From positions 434,001-498,000 of the forward strand of contig NZ_JBBUTH010000001.1 of the NCBI RefSeq assembly GCF_038066595.1: a stretch of DNA of 64,000 nucleotides, written 5' to 3'. Position 1 is the first letter of the stretch; every line of letters starts with the position of its first letter. The position numbers and the translations under genes were made by a program. Source of the stretch: Pseudaquabacterium inlustre. GTDB lineage: Bacteria; Pseudomonadota; Gammaproteobacteria; Burkholderiales; Burkholderiaceae_C. Shown here piece after piece: positions 10,081-18,580 of this stretch. The notes under the pieces are model-generated. The model was not told the origin of the DNA. It made no database searches and saw only the letters and a program-made list of their open reading frames with translations.

Positions 10081-12126
10081 ATGCCCTTTCTCTTTCTGCC
10101 CGTCAGCGCGCTGCGACGGCACCGCGCGGCACAGCGCGCCCTGTGCGCCGTGCTGGCGGCTTCGCTGACGGCTGCCCCCGTCACCTGGGCAGCCCGACCG
10201 CCCACGGCGCGGTCGACGCCTCCCATCACGCTGAACTTCCCGTCGGCCGACATCGACACGGTCACGCGCGCCGTGGCGGCGATCCTGAACCGCCCGATCT
10301 TGCTGGACCCGCGGGTCAAGGGCACGGTGACGCTGTACAGCGAACAGCCGGTGGGACCGGCCCAGGCCTTCGCGATGTACCAGACCGCGCTGCGCGGCCT
10401 GGGCTACGCGGTGGTCGACCGCGATGGCCTGCTCACCGTGCTGCCCGAGGCCGAGGCCAAGCTGCAGGCCCGCACGCTGCCGCTGGGCGCGGGCGACGCA
10501 GGCACACCCAATCCGCCCGGTGACCCGGTGCTGACCCAGGTGCTGCGCCTGCGGCACGAGAGTGCGCAGAACCTGGTGGCGGTGCTGAGGCCGCTGATCT
10601 CGCCGAACAACACGGTCAACGTCAGCCCGGGCAGCAATGCGCTGGTGATCACCGACTACGCCAGCAACCTGCGGCGCCTGGCCACGCTGGTGGCCGCACT
10701 CGACGTGCCCAGCGCCAGCGACGTGGCCATCCTGCGCCTGCAGCACACCACAGCCACCGAGCTGCTGGCCACGGTGCAGAAGCTCGCAGCCGATGGCGGT
10801 GGCACGGCGGGTGGCGCCACTGGCGGAGGTGCCCTGCCCGCCGCCACCATCACCGCCGACGCGGCCAGCAACGCGCTGCTGGTGCGCGCCGCCACCCCCG
10901 CCCGGCTGGCCGCGCTGCGCGCGCTGGTGGCCCAGCTCGACCAGCCGGCAGCCGACAGCGAAGGCCTGGGCAGCCACCTGGTCTACCTGCGCCATGCCGA
11001 TGCCACGCGCCTGGCCCAGGTGCTGCGCGCAGCCTTTCCGAACCTGGGCAGCACGGGCGGCGGCACGGGCGTTGGCGCCGGCGGCGCAGCGTCACCATCC
11101 ACCGGCAGCGCCACCACGGCCGCGGTGATGGCCGAGGCCGGTGGCAGCAGCACGGGCAAGTCGGGCGCCTCATCCACCGCGGCCACCACGCCGGTGTCGG
11201 CCACCGCCGCGCCCAGCACCGGCGGCGGCATCCAGGCCGATCCGGCGACCAACTCGCTGGTGATCAGCGCCACCGGGCCGCAGTTCCGCAAGATCCGCGC
11301 ATTGATCGACGGGCTGGATGCGCGCCGCGCGCAGCTGTACGTGGAATCGGTGATCGTCGAGGTGGACGCCAGCAAGGCCGTCGACGTGGGCCTGCAGTGG
11401 AAATCGATCTTCAACCTGTCGTCCAGCAGCACGCTGACGCTGGGCTCGCTGGTGATGGCGCTGCGCGCCACGGCGGGCACCAACATCCTGTCCACCGCCA
11501 ACCTGGTGACGCTGGACAACGAGGAGGCCAAGATCGTCGTCGGCCAGAACGTGCCCTTCGTCACCGGCAACTACACCGTGGGCTCCAGCAGCAGCCCGTT
11601 CCAGACCATCGAGCGCAAGGACGTGGGCATCACGCTGCGCCTGCGTCCGCAGATCGGCGCCGACAACACCGTGCGCATGGCGATCTACCAGGAGTCGTCG
11701 GCCCTCTCCAGCACCACCGCCAGCGGCACCAGCAATGCCGGGCCCACCACGCACAAGCGCTCGATCGAATCGAACGTCGTGGTCGACGACGGCAAGTTCA
11801 TCGTGCTGGGCGGCCTGATCGAGGACAGCCTGAGCCACGACGAGCAGGCCGTGCCCGGCCTGGGCGACCTGCCGCTGGTGGGTGGCCTGTTCCGCATGCG
11901 CTCGCACAGCCGCAGCAAGAGCAACCTGGTGGTGTTCCTGCGGCCGCACATCATGCGCGACGAGGCCGGCATGAACCGCGCCACCGCCGAGCGCTACACC
12001 TACATGCGCTCGCAGCAGGCGGCGGTGCCGGGCGACGGCCCGCCGCAGTTGGACGCCGAATCGCGGCCCGCCCTGCCCCCGCTGCCCGCCGCGGCCGGCG
12101 ACGACGGCGCGCCACCGTCGCGCTGA
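10081..12126 (+). CDS. gspD: GspD-like type II secretion secretin
   Basis: Predicted 681 aa outer-membrane secretin. After a probable signal peptide ending near AAPVTWAA comes an N0-like domain (LNFPSADIDTVTRAVA), then N1/N2/N3 repeats (QVLRLRHESAQNLVAVLRP, ITADAASNALLVRA, LVYLRHADATRLAQVLR). A Gly/Ser/Thr-rich insertion lies inside N3. The C-terminal secretin domain ends with the family motif VPGLGDLPLVGGLF. The start at 10081 is the first one leaving a credible signal sequence; I see no strong ribosome binding site. No other type II genes are nearby, so it is an orphan here and its partners must be elsewhere. PilQ and type III secretins are less likely because of the GspD-type tail motif. 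Confidence 0.85.
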   Translation: MPFLFLPVSALRRHRAAQRALCAVLAASLTAAPVTWAARPPTARSTPPITLNFPSADIDTVTRAVAAILNRPILLDPRVKGTVTLYSEQPVGPAQAFAMYQTALRGLGYAVVDRDGLLTVLPEAEAKLQARTLPLGAGDAGTPNPPGDPVLTQVLRLRHESAQNLVAVLRPLISPNNTVNVSPGSNALVITDYASNLRRLATLVAALDVPSASDVAILRLQHTTATELLATVQKLAADGGGTAGGATGGGALPAATITADAASNALLVRAATPARLAALRALVAQLDQPAADSEGLGSHLVYLRHADATRLAQVLRAAFPNLGSTGGGTGVGAGGAASPSTGSATTAAVMAEAGGSSTGKSGASSTAATTPVSATAAPSTGGGIQADPATNSLVISATGPQFRKIRALIDGLDARRAQLYVESVIVEVDASKAVDVGLQWKSIFNLSSSSTLTLGSLVMALRATAGTNILSTANLVTLDNEEAKIVVGQNVPFVTGNYTVGSSSSPFQTIERKDVGITLRLRPQIGADNTVRMAIYQESSALSSTTASGTSNAGPTTHKRSIESNVVVDDGKFIVLGGLIEDSLSHDEQAVPGLGDLPLVGGLFRMRSHSRSKSNLVVFLRPHIMRDEAGMNRATAERYTYMRSQQAAVPGDGPPQLDAESRPALPPLPAAAGDDGAPPSR

Positions 12127-12138
12127 GCGGCCGGCCGC
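12127..12138. repeat. 12 bp palindrome between convergent stop codons
   Basis: GCGGCCGGCCGC occupies nearly the whole gap between the secretin stop and the FHA gene stop. It can form a GC hairpin in either transcript, but there is no T-tract. Confidence 0.4.
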
Positions 12139-12139
12139 G

Positions 12140-13018
12140 TCAGCTGCGCGGTGCCTCGTAGGCCAGCGCCAGGTGCCGCGCCAGCGCCTCGGCAAAGCCT
12201 TCGGCCCAGGGCTGCCCGGCCGGCAGGCCCATGCGCTGCCAGATCTCGAGGTACAGCGCCCAGCAGCGTGCCGCGTCGGCCGTGGAGGCCGAGCCGATGG
12301 CGCGCTCGAAGGCCTGCGGCGCCAGCGTGCGGCCCATGCGCTCGGTGGCGGTGTCCAGCGCATCGAGCAGCCGCTCCTGGTGCTGCAGCAGGTCGCCGGC
12401 CGCCTGGGCCACCGCGGCGCCGGGATCGGTCTGCGACAGCAGCGCATACAGCGCCTGCGCCGAGTCACCGGCCAGGCGCAGCGGATTGGGCTCACCGGCC
12501 AGCACCTCGGCCGGCCCGGCGCCGATGCGGGTGCGCACCCGCGCCTGCTGGGCCAGCAGGTGGTGCAGGCTGGCCACGGCCGCCTGGGCCAGGCCGGCCA
12601 CGCGCAGCGTGAGCTGCAGCGCGTCGTGCCCCGCCAGCGCCGAGGCGGGCAGGCCCAGGCCCTCGGCCAGCGCCTCGCGCACGGCCTCGGCACTGGCGGC
12701 CGGCGGCAGGTTCAGCCGCACATGGTAGGGGCCCAGGCGGATGCGGTCGCCATGGCGCAGCAAGCGGTCGCTGCGCAGGCGGTCGGCCTCGTCGTTGACG
12801 AAGGTGCCGTTGGTGGACAGGTCGCGCAGCAGCACGCCGCGCGGCGTGGCCACCAGCTCGCAATGGCGGCCCGACAGCGCCAGCGTGGAATCGGGGATGG
12901 GCCAGTGCGCCGCCGGATCACGCCCGATGACGAATCGGGGCTGGCCGTCGGGCCAGTTCACCTCGGCATGCACACCGGGCGCCAGCTCGGCCCCACGCAG
13001 GATCTTCAGCGACACCAT
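12140..13018 (-). CDS. FHA-domain protein with C-terminal T6SS-FHA-like region
   Basis: Predicted 292 aa, cytoplasmic. The N-terminal ~100 residues are a forkhead-associated phosphothreonine-binding domain: FVIGRD, then LSGRHCEL, then DLSTNGTFVN, the conserved Gly-Arg, Ser-x-x-His and Asn positions. The C-terminal ~170 residues are alpha-helical and end in WAEGFAEALARHLALAYE, reminiscent of the C-terminal domain of TagH/ImpI-type type VI-associated FHA proteins; that similarity is from memory and weak. No kinase, phosphatase or type VI genes are visible. I chose MVSLKILRG at 13018; the much longer in-frame extension runs antisense into gltA and is not real. It converges on the secretin gene. 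Confidence 0.75.
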   Translation of the reverse strand: MVSLKILRGAELAPGVHAEVNWPDGQPRFVIGRDPAAHWPIPDSTLALSGRHCELVATPRGVLLRDLSTNGTFVNDEADRLRSDRLLRHGDRIRLGPYHVRLNLPPAASAEAVREALAEGLGLPASALAGHDALQLTLRVAGLAQAAVASLHHLLAQQARVRTRIGAGPAEVLAGEPNPLRLAGDSAQALYALLSQTDPGAAVAQAAGDLLQHQERLLDALDTATERMGRTLAPQAFERAIGSASTADAARCWALYLEIWQRMGLPAGQPWAEGFAEALARHLALAYEAPRS

Positions 13019-13188
13019 GGCGGCAACTTGGGGGCAGCGGTGGAGGACGGGCGACGGGTTGCGCGGCCCAACACGCACCGTGAGGGTGCGCCCGCCGCGC
13101 CGCCGCAGTATCGGCGCGCCCCCGCCCGGCCACAAGGCCGATTCACCCGCCAGGACCGCCCGAAACGCGGGAGATCGGTCCGACCATG

Positions 13189-13215
13189 AAAAAGGGCCAC
13201 GCAACAGCGTGGCCC
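13189..13215 (-). terminator. Rho-independent terminator of the sdh-gltA operon
   Basis: On the minus strand GGGCCACGC and GCGTGGCCC form a 9 bp stem with a 4 nt loop, followed at once by TTTTT. It sits 45 bp past the gltA stop and is the clearest terminator on this strand. Confidence 0.88.
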
Positions 13216-13260
13216 TGTGTCGGGACCGGGCAGGCGCGATGGCCTGCCCGGGGCGCGGGA

Positions 13261-14574
13261 TCAGCCGCGCTCGGCCAGCGGCTTGACGTCGCGGCGGGGC
13301 GAGCCCACGAACAGCTGACGCGGACGGCCGATCTTGTACTCGGGGTCGGCGATCATCTCGTTGAGCTGCGCGATCCAGCCCACCGTGCGCGCCAGCGCGA
13401 AGATGGCGGTGAACAGTTGCACCGGGATGCCGATGGCGCGCTGCACGATGCCCGAGTAGAAGTCGACGTTCGGGTAGAGCTTGCGGGCGACGAAGTAATC
13501 GTCTTCCAGCGCGATCTTCTCCAGCGCCATGGCCAGCTTGAACAGCGGGTCGTTCTCGAGGCCCAGCTCCAGCAGCACTTCCTTGCAGGTTTCCTGCATC
13601 AGCTTGGCGCGCGGGTCGTAGTTCTTGTACACGCGGTGACCGAAGCCCATCAGGCGCACGCCCGAGTTCTTGTCCTTCACCTGGTTCATGAACTCGCCGA
13701 CCTTGGCCACGCCGCCCATCTTCTGGATGTCTTCCAGCATGTTCAGGCAGGCCTCGTTGGCACCGCCGTGGGCCGGGCCCCACAGGCAGGCCACGCCGGC
13801 AGCGATGGCGGCGAACGGGTTGGTGCCCGACGAACCGCACAGGCGCACCGTGGAGGTGGATGCGTTCTGCTCGTGGTCGGCGTGCAGGATGAAGATGCGG
13901 TCGAGCGCGCGCTCGATCACCGGGTTCACCTTGTAGTCCTCGCACGGCGTGCCGAACATCATGCGCATGAAGTTGCCGGCGTACGACAGCTCGTTGCGCG
14001 GGTACATGAACGGCTGGCCGACGCTGTACTTGTAGGCCATGGACACCAGCGTGGGCATCTTGGCGATCAGGCGGATCGCCGCGATCTCGCGGTGCTGCGC
14101 GTTGTTGATGTCGGTGCTGTCGTGATAGAAGGCCGACAGGGCGCCCACCAGGCCGGTCAGCACGGCCATCGGGTGCGCGTCACGGCGGAAGCCACGCAGG
14201 AAGAACTGCATCTGCTCGTTCACCATCGTGTGGTTGGTGACGCGGCCATGGAAGTCCTTGCGCTGGCCTTCGTTCGGCAGGTCCCCGTACAGCAGCAGGT
14301 AGCAGGTGTCGAGGAAGTCGCAGTTCACCGCGAGTTGCTCGATGGGGTAGCCGCGGTACAGCAGCTCGCCCTTGTCGCCATCGATGTAGGTGATGGTGGA
14401 GTTGCAGCTGGCCGTGCTCAGGAAGCCCGGGTCGTACGTGAACTTGCCGGTCTGGCCGTACAACTTGCGGATGTCGATCACGTCCGGACCGATGCTGCCC
14501 TTGTAGATGGGCAGATCCATGCTGGGGCTGCCATCGGAGAAGGACAGCGTGGCTTTCACGTCGGAGGGGGTCAT
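13261..14574 (-). CDS. gltA: Citrate synthase
   Basis: Predicted 437 aa type II (hexameric) citrate synthase, which condenses oxaloacetate and acetyl-CoA. Catalytic motifs are visible: CLWGPAHGGANEA and GFGHRVYKNYDPRA with the two active-site histidines, and the FILHADHEQNAS segment. Two ATGs are 6 bp apart; I chose 14574 because AAAGGGA is spaced correctly for it and too close to the upstream ATG. It is the last gene of the sdhCDAB-sdhE operon, 24 bp after sdhE, and is followed by a strong terminator. Confidence 0.97.
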   Translation of the reverse strand: MTPSDVKATLSFSDGSPSMDLPIYKGSIGPDVIDIRKLYGQTGKFTYDPGFLSTASCNSTITYIDGDKGELLYRGYPIEQLAVNCDFLDTCYLLLYGDLPNEGQRKDFHGRVTNHTMVNEQMQFFLRGFRRDAHPMAVLTGLVGALSAFYHDSTDINNAQHREIAAIRLIAKMPTLVSMAYKYSVGQPFMYPRNELSYAGNFMRMMFGTPCEDYKVNPVIERALDRIFILHADHEQNASTSTVRLCGSSGTNPFAAIAAGVACLWGPAHGGANEACLNMLEDIQKMGGVAKVGEFMNQVKDKNSGVRLMGFGHRVYKNYDPRAKLMQETCKEVLLELGLENDPLFKLAMALEKIALEDDYFVARKLYPNVDFYSGIVQRAIGIPVQLFTAIFALARTVGWIAQLNEMIADPEYKIGRPRQLFVGSPRRDVKPLAERG

Positions 14575-14598
14575 GGGCATTCCCTTTGTGGTCAGTGT

Positions 14599-14898
14599 CT
14601 AGACGGTCGGAACGGGCGAAGCACGCAACATGCCCAGCACCTCGGTCACCTCGGAGCGAGCGAGCTCACCCTCCGGCTCGCGGCGGGCGAGCAACAGGTC
14701 CAGCAGATCGTTGTCGGCCAGATCCATCAGGGCCTGAAGGCCGTCGGCATGGCGCACCGTGAGCGATTGCTCGTGGGCACGGAAGAAGCGCTCGATGAAG
14801 AGGTCGTTCTCCAGCATGCCCCGGCGACAGCGCCATTTCAGGCGGCTGAGCTCGGTGTCGCTCACCCGCGCATCGCCTGCGTTGCCGGCATTGTTCAT
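14599..14898 (-). CDS. sdhE: Succinate dehydrogenase assembly factor SdhE (FAD assembly)
   Basis: Predicted 99 aa. Proteins of this family (DUF339, YgfY/CptB/SDH5) bind the flavoprotein SdhA and promote covalent FAD attachment. The diagnostic R-G-x-x-E motif appears as RRGMLEND in a helical bundle, followed by LADNDLLDLL. It lies between sdhB and gltA, the usual place in betaproteobacteria, and belongs to the same transcript. The N-terminus is about 10 residues longer than typical, so the start could be internal. Confidence 0.93.
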   Translation of the reverse strand: MNNAGNAGDARVSDTELSRLKWRCRRGMLENDLFIERFFRAHEQSLTVRHADGLQALMDLADNDLLDLLLARREPEGELARSEVTEVLGMLRASPVPTV

Positions 14899-14968
14899 GG
14901 CCTGTCTTGCGCTGCGCTGTCTGCGGGTGGCGGGATGAAACCGGGAGGTCGTGCGTGCGAGCCGGGGC

Positions 14969-15673
14969 TCAGACGGCGCGACGCACCATCAGTTCCTTGA
15001 TCTTGCCGATGGCCTTGGTGGGGTTCAGACCCTTGGGGCAGACATCGACGCAGTTCATGATGGTGTGGCAGCGGAACAGGCGGTACGGGTCCTCGAGGTT
15101 GTCGAGGCGGGCACCGGTGTCCTGGTCGCGGCTGTCGGCGATGAAGCGGTAGGCCTGCAGCAGGCCGGCGGGGCCGACGAACTTGTCGGGGTTCCACCAG
15201 AAGCTGGGGCAGCTGGTCGAGCAGCTGGCGCACAGGATGCACTCGTACAGGCCGTTGAGCTCTTCGCGCTCCTCGGGCGACTGCAGGCGCTCCTTCTCGG
15301 GCGGCTGGGTGTCGTTGACCAGGTACGGCTTGATCGAGTGGTACTGCTTGAAGAACTGCGTCATGTCCACGATCAGGTCGCGGATGACCGGCAGGCCGGG
15401 CAGCGGCTTCAGCACCACGGTGCCCGGCAGATCCCGCATGTTGGTCAGACAGGCCAGGCCGTTCTTGCCGTTGATGTTCATGGCGTCCGAGCCGCACACG
15501 CCTTCGCGGCAGCTGCGGCGGAAGCTCAACGAGGGATCGAGCGCCTTCAGCTTGAGCAGCGCGTCGAGCAGCATGCGCTCGTTGCCGTCGAGCTCGACCT
15601 CGAGGGTCTGCATGTACGGCTTGGCATCCTTGTCGGGGTCGTAGCGGTAGATCTGGAACGTACGCTTCGTCAT
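14969..15673 (-). CDS. sdhB: Succinate dehydrogenase iron-sulfur subunit
   Basis: Predicted 234 aa peripheral membrane subunit carrying electrons from SdhA to the quinone site. The N-terminal ferredoxin domain binds [2Fe-2S] through CREGVCGSDAM plus NGLAC; the C-terminal domain has CILCASCSTSCP and a second cysteine cluster around CHTIMNCVDVCPKGLNP for the [4Fe-4S] and [3Fe-4S] centres. The start at 15673 (MTKRTFQIYRY) has GGAG at correct spacing; an ATG 12 bp upstream is less well placed. The ~97 bp gap to sdhA holds an unusual GC-rich repeat. Confidence 0.97.
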   Translation of the reverse strand: MTKRTFQIYRYDPDKDAKPYMQTLEVELDGNERMLLDALLKLKALDPSLSFRRSCREGVCGSDAMNINGKNGLACLTNMRDLPGTVVLKPLPGLPVIRDLIVDMTQFFKQYHSIKPYLVNDTQPPEKERLQSPEEREELNGLYECILCASCSTSCPSFWWNPDKFVGPAGLLQAYRFIADSRDQDTGARLDNLEDPYRLFRCHTIMNCVDVCPKGLNPTKAIGKIKELMVRRAV

Positions 15674-15720
15674 TGCATTCTCCAAGCAGTCGCCGCGGAG
15701 CCGGCTCGGCCGGGCCGCTG

Positions 15721-15770
15721 GCGGCGCCCCCTCGAGGGGGAGGCGCCGCAGGCGCTTCGGGGGTGGGTCG
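15721..15770. repeat. GC-rich intergenic palindromic repeat between sdhA and sdhB
   Basis: The segment contains the perfect 14 bp palindrome CCCCCTCGAGGGGG (15727-15740), flanked on both sides by GGCGCC and followed by GCGCTTCGGGGGTGGGTC. It interrupts an otherwise tight operon. Similar CTCGAGGGGG-plus-GGCGCCGCAGGCGC blocks are, as I recall, dispersed between genes in Comamonadaceae-type genomes. A related but shorter piece (CACCCCCGAGGGG) occurs after mdh near 20671. Confidence 0.55.
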
Positions 15771-17582
15771 TCAGAACGTGCGGACCTTCGGGGGAACCGA
15801 TTCCACCGTCAGCGGCTTCAGGTTGACGGGCTTGTACTCGAGGCGGTTGCCTTCGCTGTACCACAAGGTGTGCTTCATCCACTCCTTGTCGTTGCGGCCC
15901 AGCGGGAACTCGGGGTCGTCCGCGCCGCGCTCGTAGTCCTTGACGGTGTGGGCGCCGCGGCACTCGTGGCGGGCGGCCGCGCCTTCGATGGTGGCTTGCG
16001 CCGCCTCGATCAGGTTGGCCACTTCCAGCGCCTCGATGCGGGCGGTGTTGAAGACCTTGCTCTTGTCCTTCAGCGTGATGCCGTTGACGCGCTCGCGGAT
16101 GGCCGCGACGGCGTGCGTGCCGGCGGTCATCAGTTCCTGCGTGCGGAACACGGCGGCATGCTTCTGCATCGTGGCGCGCAGGTCGTTGGCGACGTCCTGC
16201 GCGTACTCGCCGCCGGTGGAGGCGTCGAGCTTGGCGATGCGCGCCAGCGAGTAGTCGGCGGCGTCGGCCGGCAGGTCCTTGTGCGCCTTGGGCGACTTGG
16301 CCAGCGCGTCGACGATGTGGTTGCCGGCGGCCTTGCCGAACACCAGCAGGTCGAGCAGCGAGTTGGTGCCCAGGCGGTTGGCGCCGTGCACGCTGACGCA
16401 GGAGCACTCGCCCACCGCGTACAGGCCGTTGATGACCGCGTTCGGGTTGCCGTCCTTGGGCGCCACCACCTGGCCATTGATGTTGGTGGGGATGCCACCC
16501 ATCTGGTAGTGGATGGTCGGCACCACGGGGATCGGCTCCTTGGTGATGTCGACGTTGGCGAAGTTGTGGCCGATCTCGAACACGCTGGGCAGGCGCTTCA
16601 GGATGGTGTCACCGCCCAGGTGGGTCATGTCGAGCACCACGTAGTCCTTGTTGGGACCGCAGCCGCGACCTTCCTTGATCTCCTGGTCCATGCAGCGCGA
16701 GACGAAGTCACGCGGTGCCAGGTCCTTCAGCGTGGGCGCGTAGCGCTCCATGAAGCGCTCGCCGTTGCAGTTGCGCAGGATGGCACCTTCGCCGCGGCAG
16801 CCCTCGGTCAGCAGCACGCCCGCGCCGGCCACGCCGGTGGGGTGGAACTGCCAGAACTCCATGTCTTCCAGCGGGATGCCGGCGCGCGCCGCCATGCCCA
16901 AGCCGTCGCCGGTGTTGATGAAGGCGTTGGTGCTGGCTGCGTAGATGCGGCCGGCACCACCGGTGGCGAACAGCGTGACCTTGCCTTCGAGGATGTAGAC
17001 CTCGCCGGTCTCCATCTCGAGCGCGGTGACACCCAGCACATCGCCCGAGGCGTCGCGGATGATGTCCAGCGCCATCCACTCCACGAAGAACTGGGTGCGC
17101 GCCTTCACGTTCTGCTGGTACAGCGTGTGCAGCATCGCGTGGCCGGTGCGGTCGGCCGCGGCGCAGGCACGCTGCACGGGCTTCTCGCCGTAGTTGGCCG
17201 TGTGGCCGCCGAACGGACGCTGGTAGATCGTGCCGTCGGGATTGCGGTCGAACGGCATGCCGAAGTGCTCGAGTTCGTACACCACCTTCGGCGCCTCGCG
17301 GCACATGAACTCGATGGCGTCCTGGTCGCCCAGCCAGTCGGAGCCCTTGACCGTGTCGTAGAAGTGGTAGTGCCAGTTGTCCTCGGCCATGTTGCCGAGC
17401 GAGGCACCGATGCCGCCCTGCGCCGCCACGGTGTGGCTGCGGGTGGGGAAGACCTTGGAGAGCACCGCCACGTTCAGGCCGGCACGGGCCAGTTGCAGCG
17501 AGGCGCGCATGCCGGAACCGCCGGCACCGACGATCACCACGTCGAACTTGCGGCGGGCGACGGAAGACTTGATGTTGGCCAT
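15771..17582 (-). CDS. sdhA: Succinate dehydrogenase flavoprotein subunit
   Basis: Predicted 603 aa catalytic subunit oxidising succinate to fumarate with covalently bound FAD. The dinucleotide-binding GAGGSG is at residues 19-24; the FAD-linking histidine is in RSHTVAAQGG (H50). Substrate-binding and catalytic segments include FHPTGV and the C-terminal RHECRGAH arginine. The MANIKSSVARRKFD start is standard for this group. It is followed by sdhB on the same transcript, and the SdhE factor that flavinylates it is two genes downstream. Confidence 0.98.
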   Translation of the reverse strand: MANIKSSVARRKFDVVIVGAGGSGMRASLQLARAGLNVAVLSKVFPTRSHTVAAQGGIGASLGNMAEDNWHYHFYDTVKGSDWLGDQDAIEFMCREAPKVVYELEHFGMPFDRNPDGTIYQRPFGGHTANYGEKPVQRACAAADRTGHAMLHTLYQQNVKARTQFFVEWMALDIIRDASGDVLGVTALEMETGEVYILEGKVTLFATGGAGRIYAASTNAFINTGDGLGMAARAGIPLEDMEFWQFHPTGVAGAGVLLTEGCRGEGAILRNCNGERFMERYAPTLKDLAPRDFVSRCMDQEIKEGRGCGPNKDYVVLDMTHLGGDTILKRLPSVFEIGHNFANVDITKEPIPVVPTIHYQMGGIPTNINGQVVAPKDGNPNAVINGLYAVGECSCVSVHGANRLGTNSLLDLLVFGKAAGNHIVDALAKSPKAHKDLPADAADYSLARIAKLDASTGGEYAQDVANDLRATMQKHAAVFRTQELMTAGTHAVAAIRERVNGITLKDKSKVFNTARIEALEVANLIEAAQATIEGAAARHECRGAHTVKDYERGADDPEFPLGRNDKEWMKHTLWYSEGNRLEYKPVNLKPLTVESVPPKVRTF

Positions 17583-17611
17583 TGTGTTGTCGTCTTTCTT
17601 TCAGTCGCCGA

Positions 17612-17974
17612 TCACAGGCGCCACAGCACCTGCACTGCCCAGCCGGCGCAGCCGATCAGCCACGCGATGGTGGCCACCTGCGCGGTCAGGCGCAGGCCCA
17701 CCGGCTTGATGTAGTCCATCCACACGTCGCGCGTGCCCACCCAGGCATGCCAGGCCAGCGACACGATGACGACGAAGGTGAAGACCTTCATCCATTGCTG
17801 GGCAAAGATGCCCGACCAGGCGTCGTAGCCCAGCGGGCCACCGAAGATCACCTGCAACAGCAGCAGCACGGTGTAGAGCACCATCACCACCGCGGTGACG
17901 CGCTGGCTCAGCCAGTCGCGCAGACCGTAGTGCGCGCCGACGACGACGCGCTTGGAACCGTAGTTGACAGCCAT
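17612..17974 (-). CDS. sdhD: Succinate dehydrogenase membrane anchor SdhD
   Basis: Predicted 120 aa with three hydrophobic helices (around VTAVVMVLYTVLLLLQVIF, VFTFVVIVSLAWHAWVG and the C-terminal AWLIGCAGWAVQVLW). The helix-II histidine in SLAWHAWVGTRD and the following DYI are the usual quinone/haem-site elements. The start is MAVNYGSKRVVVG at 17974; the longer reading frame continues into sdhC out of frame and is spurious. It sits between sdhC and sdhA with 41 and 29 bp gaps. Confidence 0.93.
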   Translation of the reverse strand: MAVNYGSKRVVVGAHYGLRDWLSQRVTAVVMVLYTVLLLLQVIFGGPLGYDAWSGIFAQQWMKVFTFVVIVSLAWHAWVGTRDVWMDYIKPVGLRLTAQVATIAWLIGCAGWAVQVLWRL

Positions 17975-18015
17975 GGAGAGAGTCCAGTCCTTGTTGTTGT
18001 CAGCGAGCGCGGCGC

Positions 18016-18453
18016 TCAGAACAGGCCGAAGAGCTTGGCGCCCAGCAGCACGGTCAGCACCAGGCTGGCGGCGAACACCACCACCGCCGAGCTGTGGCCC
18101 TGCTGCTTGGTCACGCTGTGGGTGGCGTCCATCCACAGGTGGCGCACGCCGGCGAAGGCGTGGTGCAGGAAGCTCCAGATCAGGCCCAGCACCGCCAGCT
18201 TGACGATGACCGCCGGCACGAAGCCGATGCCGGCCACGAAGGCGCTGGTGAAGGCGTCGTACGAGACCTCGGAGCTGACGCTCTTGTCGAACAGCCAGAT
18301 CACGAAAGGCAGCAGGCCGAGCATGATCAGGCCGCTGGCCCGGTGCAGGATCGACAGCTTGGCCGCCAGAGGCAGCCGGTATTGCAGCGCCTCGATCAAT
18401 TTCATGTTCTCGCCCGGTCGTGACACGGGCCGAGTCTTGGTGTTGTCTGCCAT
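18016..18453 (-). CDS. sdhC: Succinate dehydrogenase cytochrome b556 subunit SdhC
   Basis: Predicted 145 aa with three transmembrane helices. It carries SILHRASGLIM, the serine/arginine quinone-site motif, and SFLHHAFAGVRHLWMD with the haem b histidine. It begins the sdh operon proper, 41 bp upstream of sdhD and about 130 bp downstream of the GntR regulator gene on the same strand. The start MADNTKTRPVSRPG at 18453 is retained because this N-terminus is common in Burkholderiales. Confidence 0.95.
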   Translation of the reverse strand: MADNTKTRPVSRPGENMKLIEALQYRLPLAAKLSILHRASGLIMLGLLPFVIWLFDKSVSSEVSYDAFTSAFVAGIGFVPAVIVKLAVLGLIWSFLHHAFAGVRHLWMDATHSVTKQQGHSSAVVVFAASLVLTVLLGAKLFGLF

Positions 18454-18549
18454 GTTTGGATGCCTTGACGTAATCCGGGTGAAACCCTTGGAGTTTATTG
18501 CAACGCAGCAGGCTTACCGCAGGCTTGTGCAATGCCCGACATGCCCGCA

Positions 18550-18573
18550 GCGCTGTCGCCTAGGCGACCGCGC
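18550..18573. repeat. Inverted repeat between gntR and sdhC
   Basis: GTCGCCTAGGCGAC (18555-18568) is a perfect 14 bp palindrome, extended by four more paired bases on each side after one mismatch. It follows the gntR stop on the minus strand without a T-run. It could be an RNA hairpin that attenuates read-through into sdhC, or a protein site. Confidence 0.4.
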
Positions 18574-18580
18574 TCTGCGC

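Noticed and set aside
13019..13945. N-terminal extension of the FHA gene frame to 601 codons
   Set aside because: The extra part is antisense to gltA and crosses its terminator; the FHA domain begins naturally at 13018.
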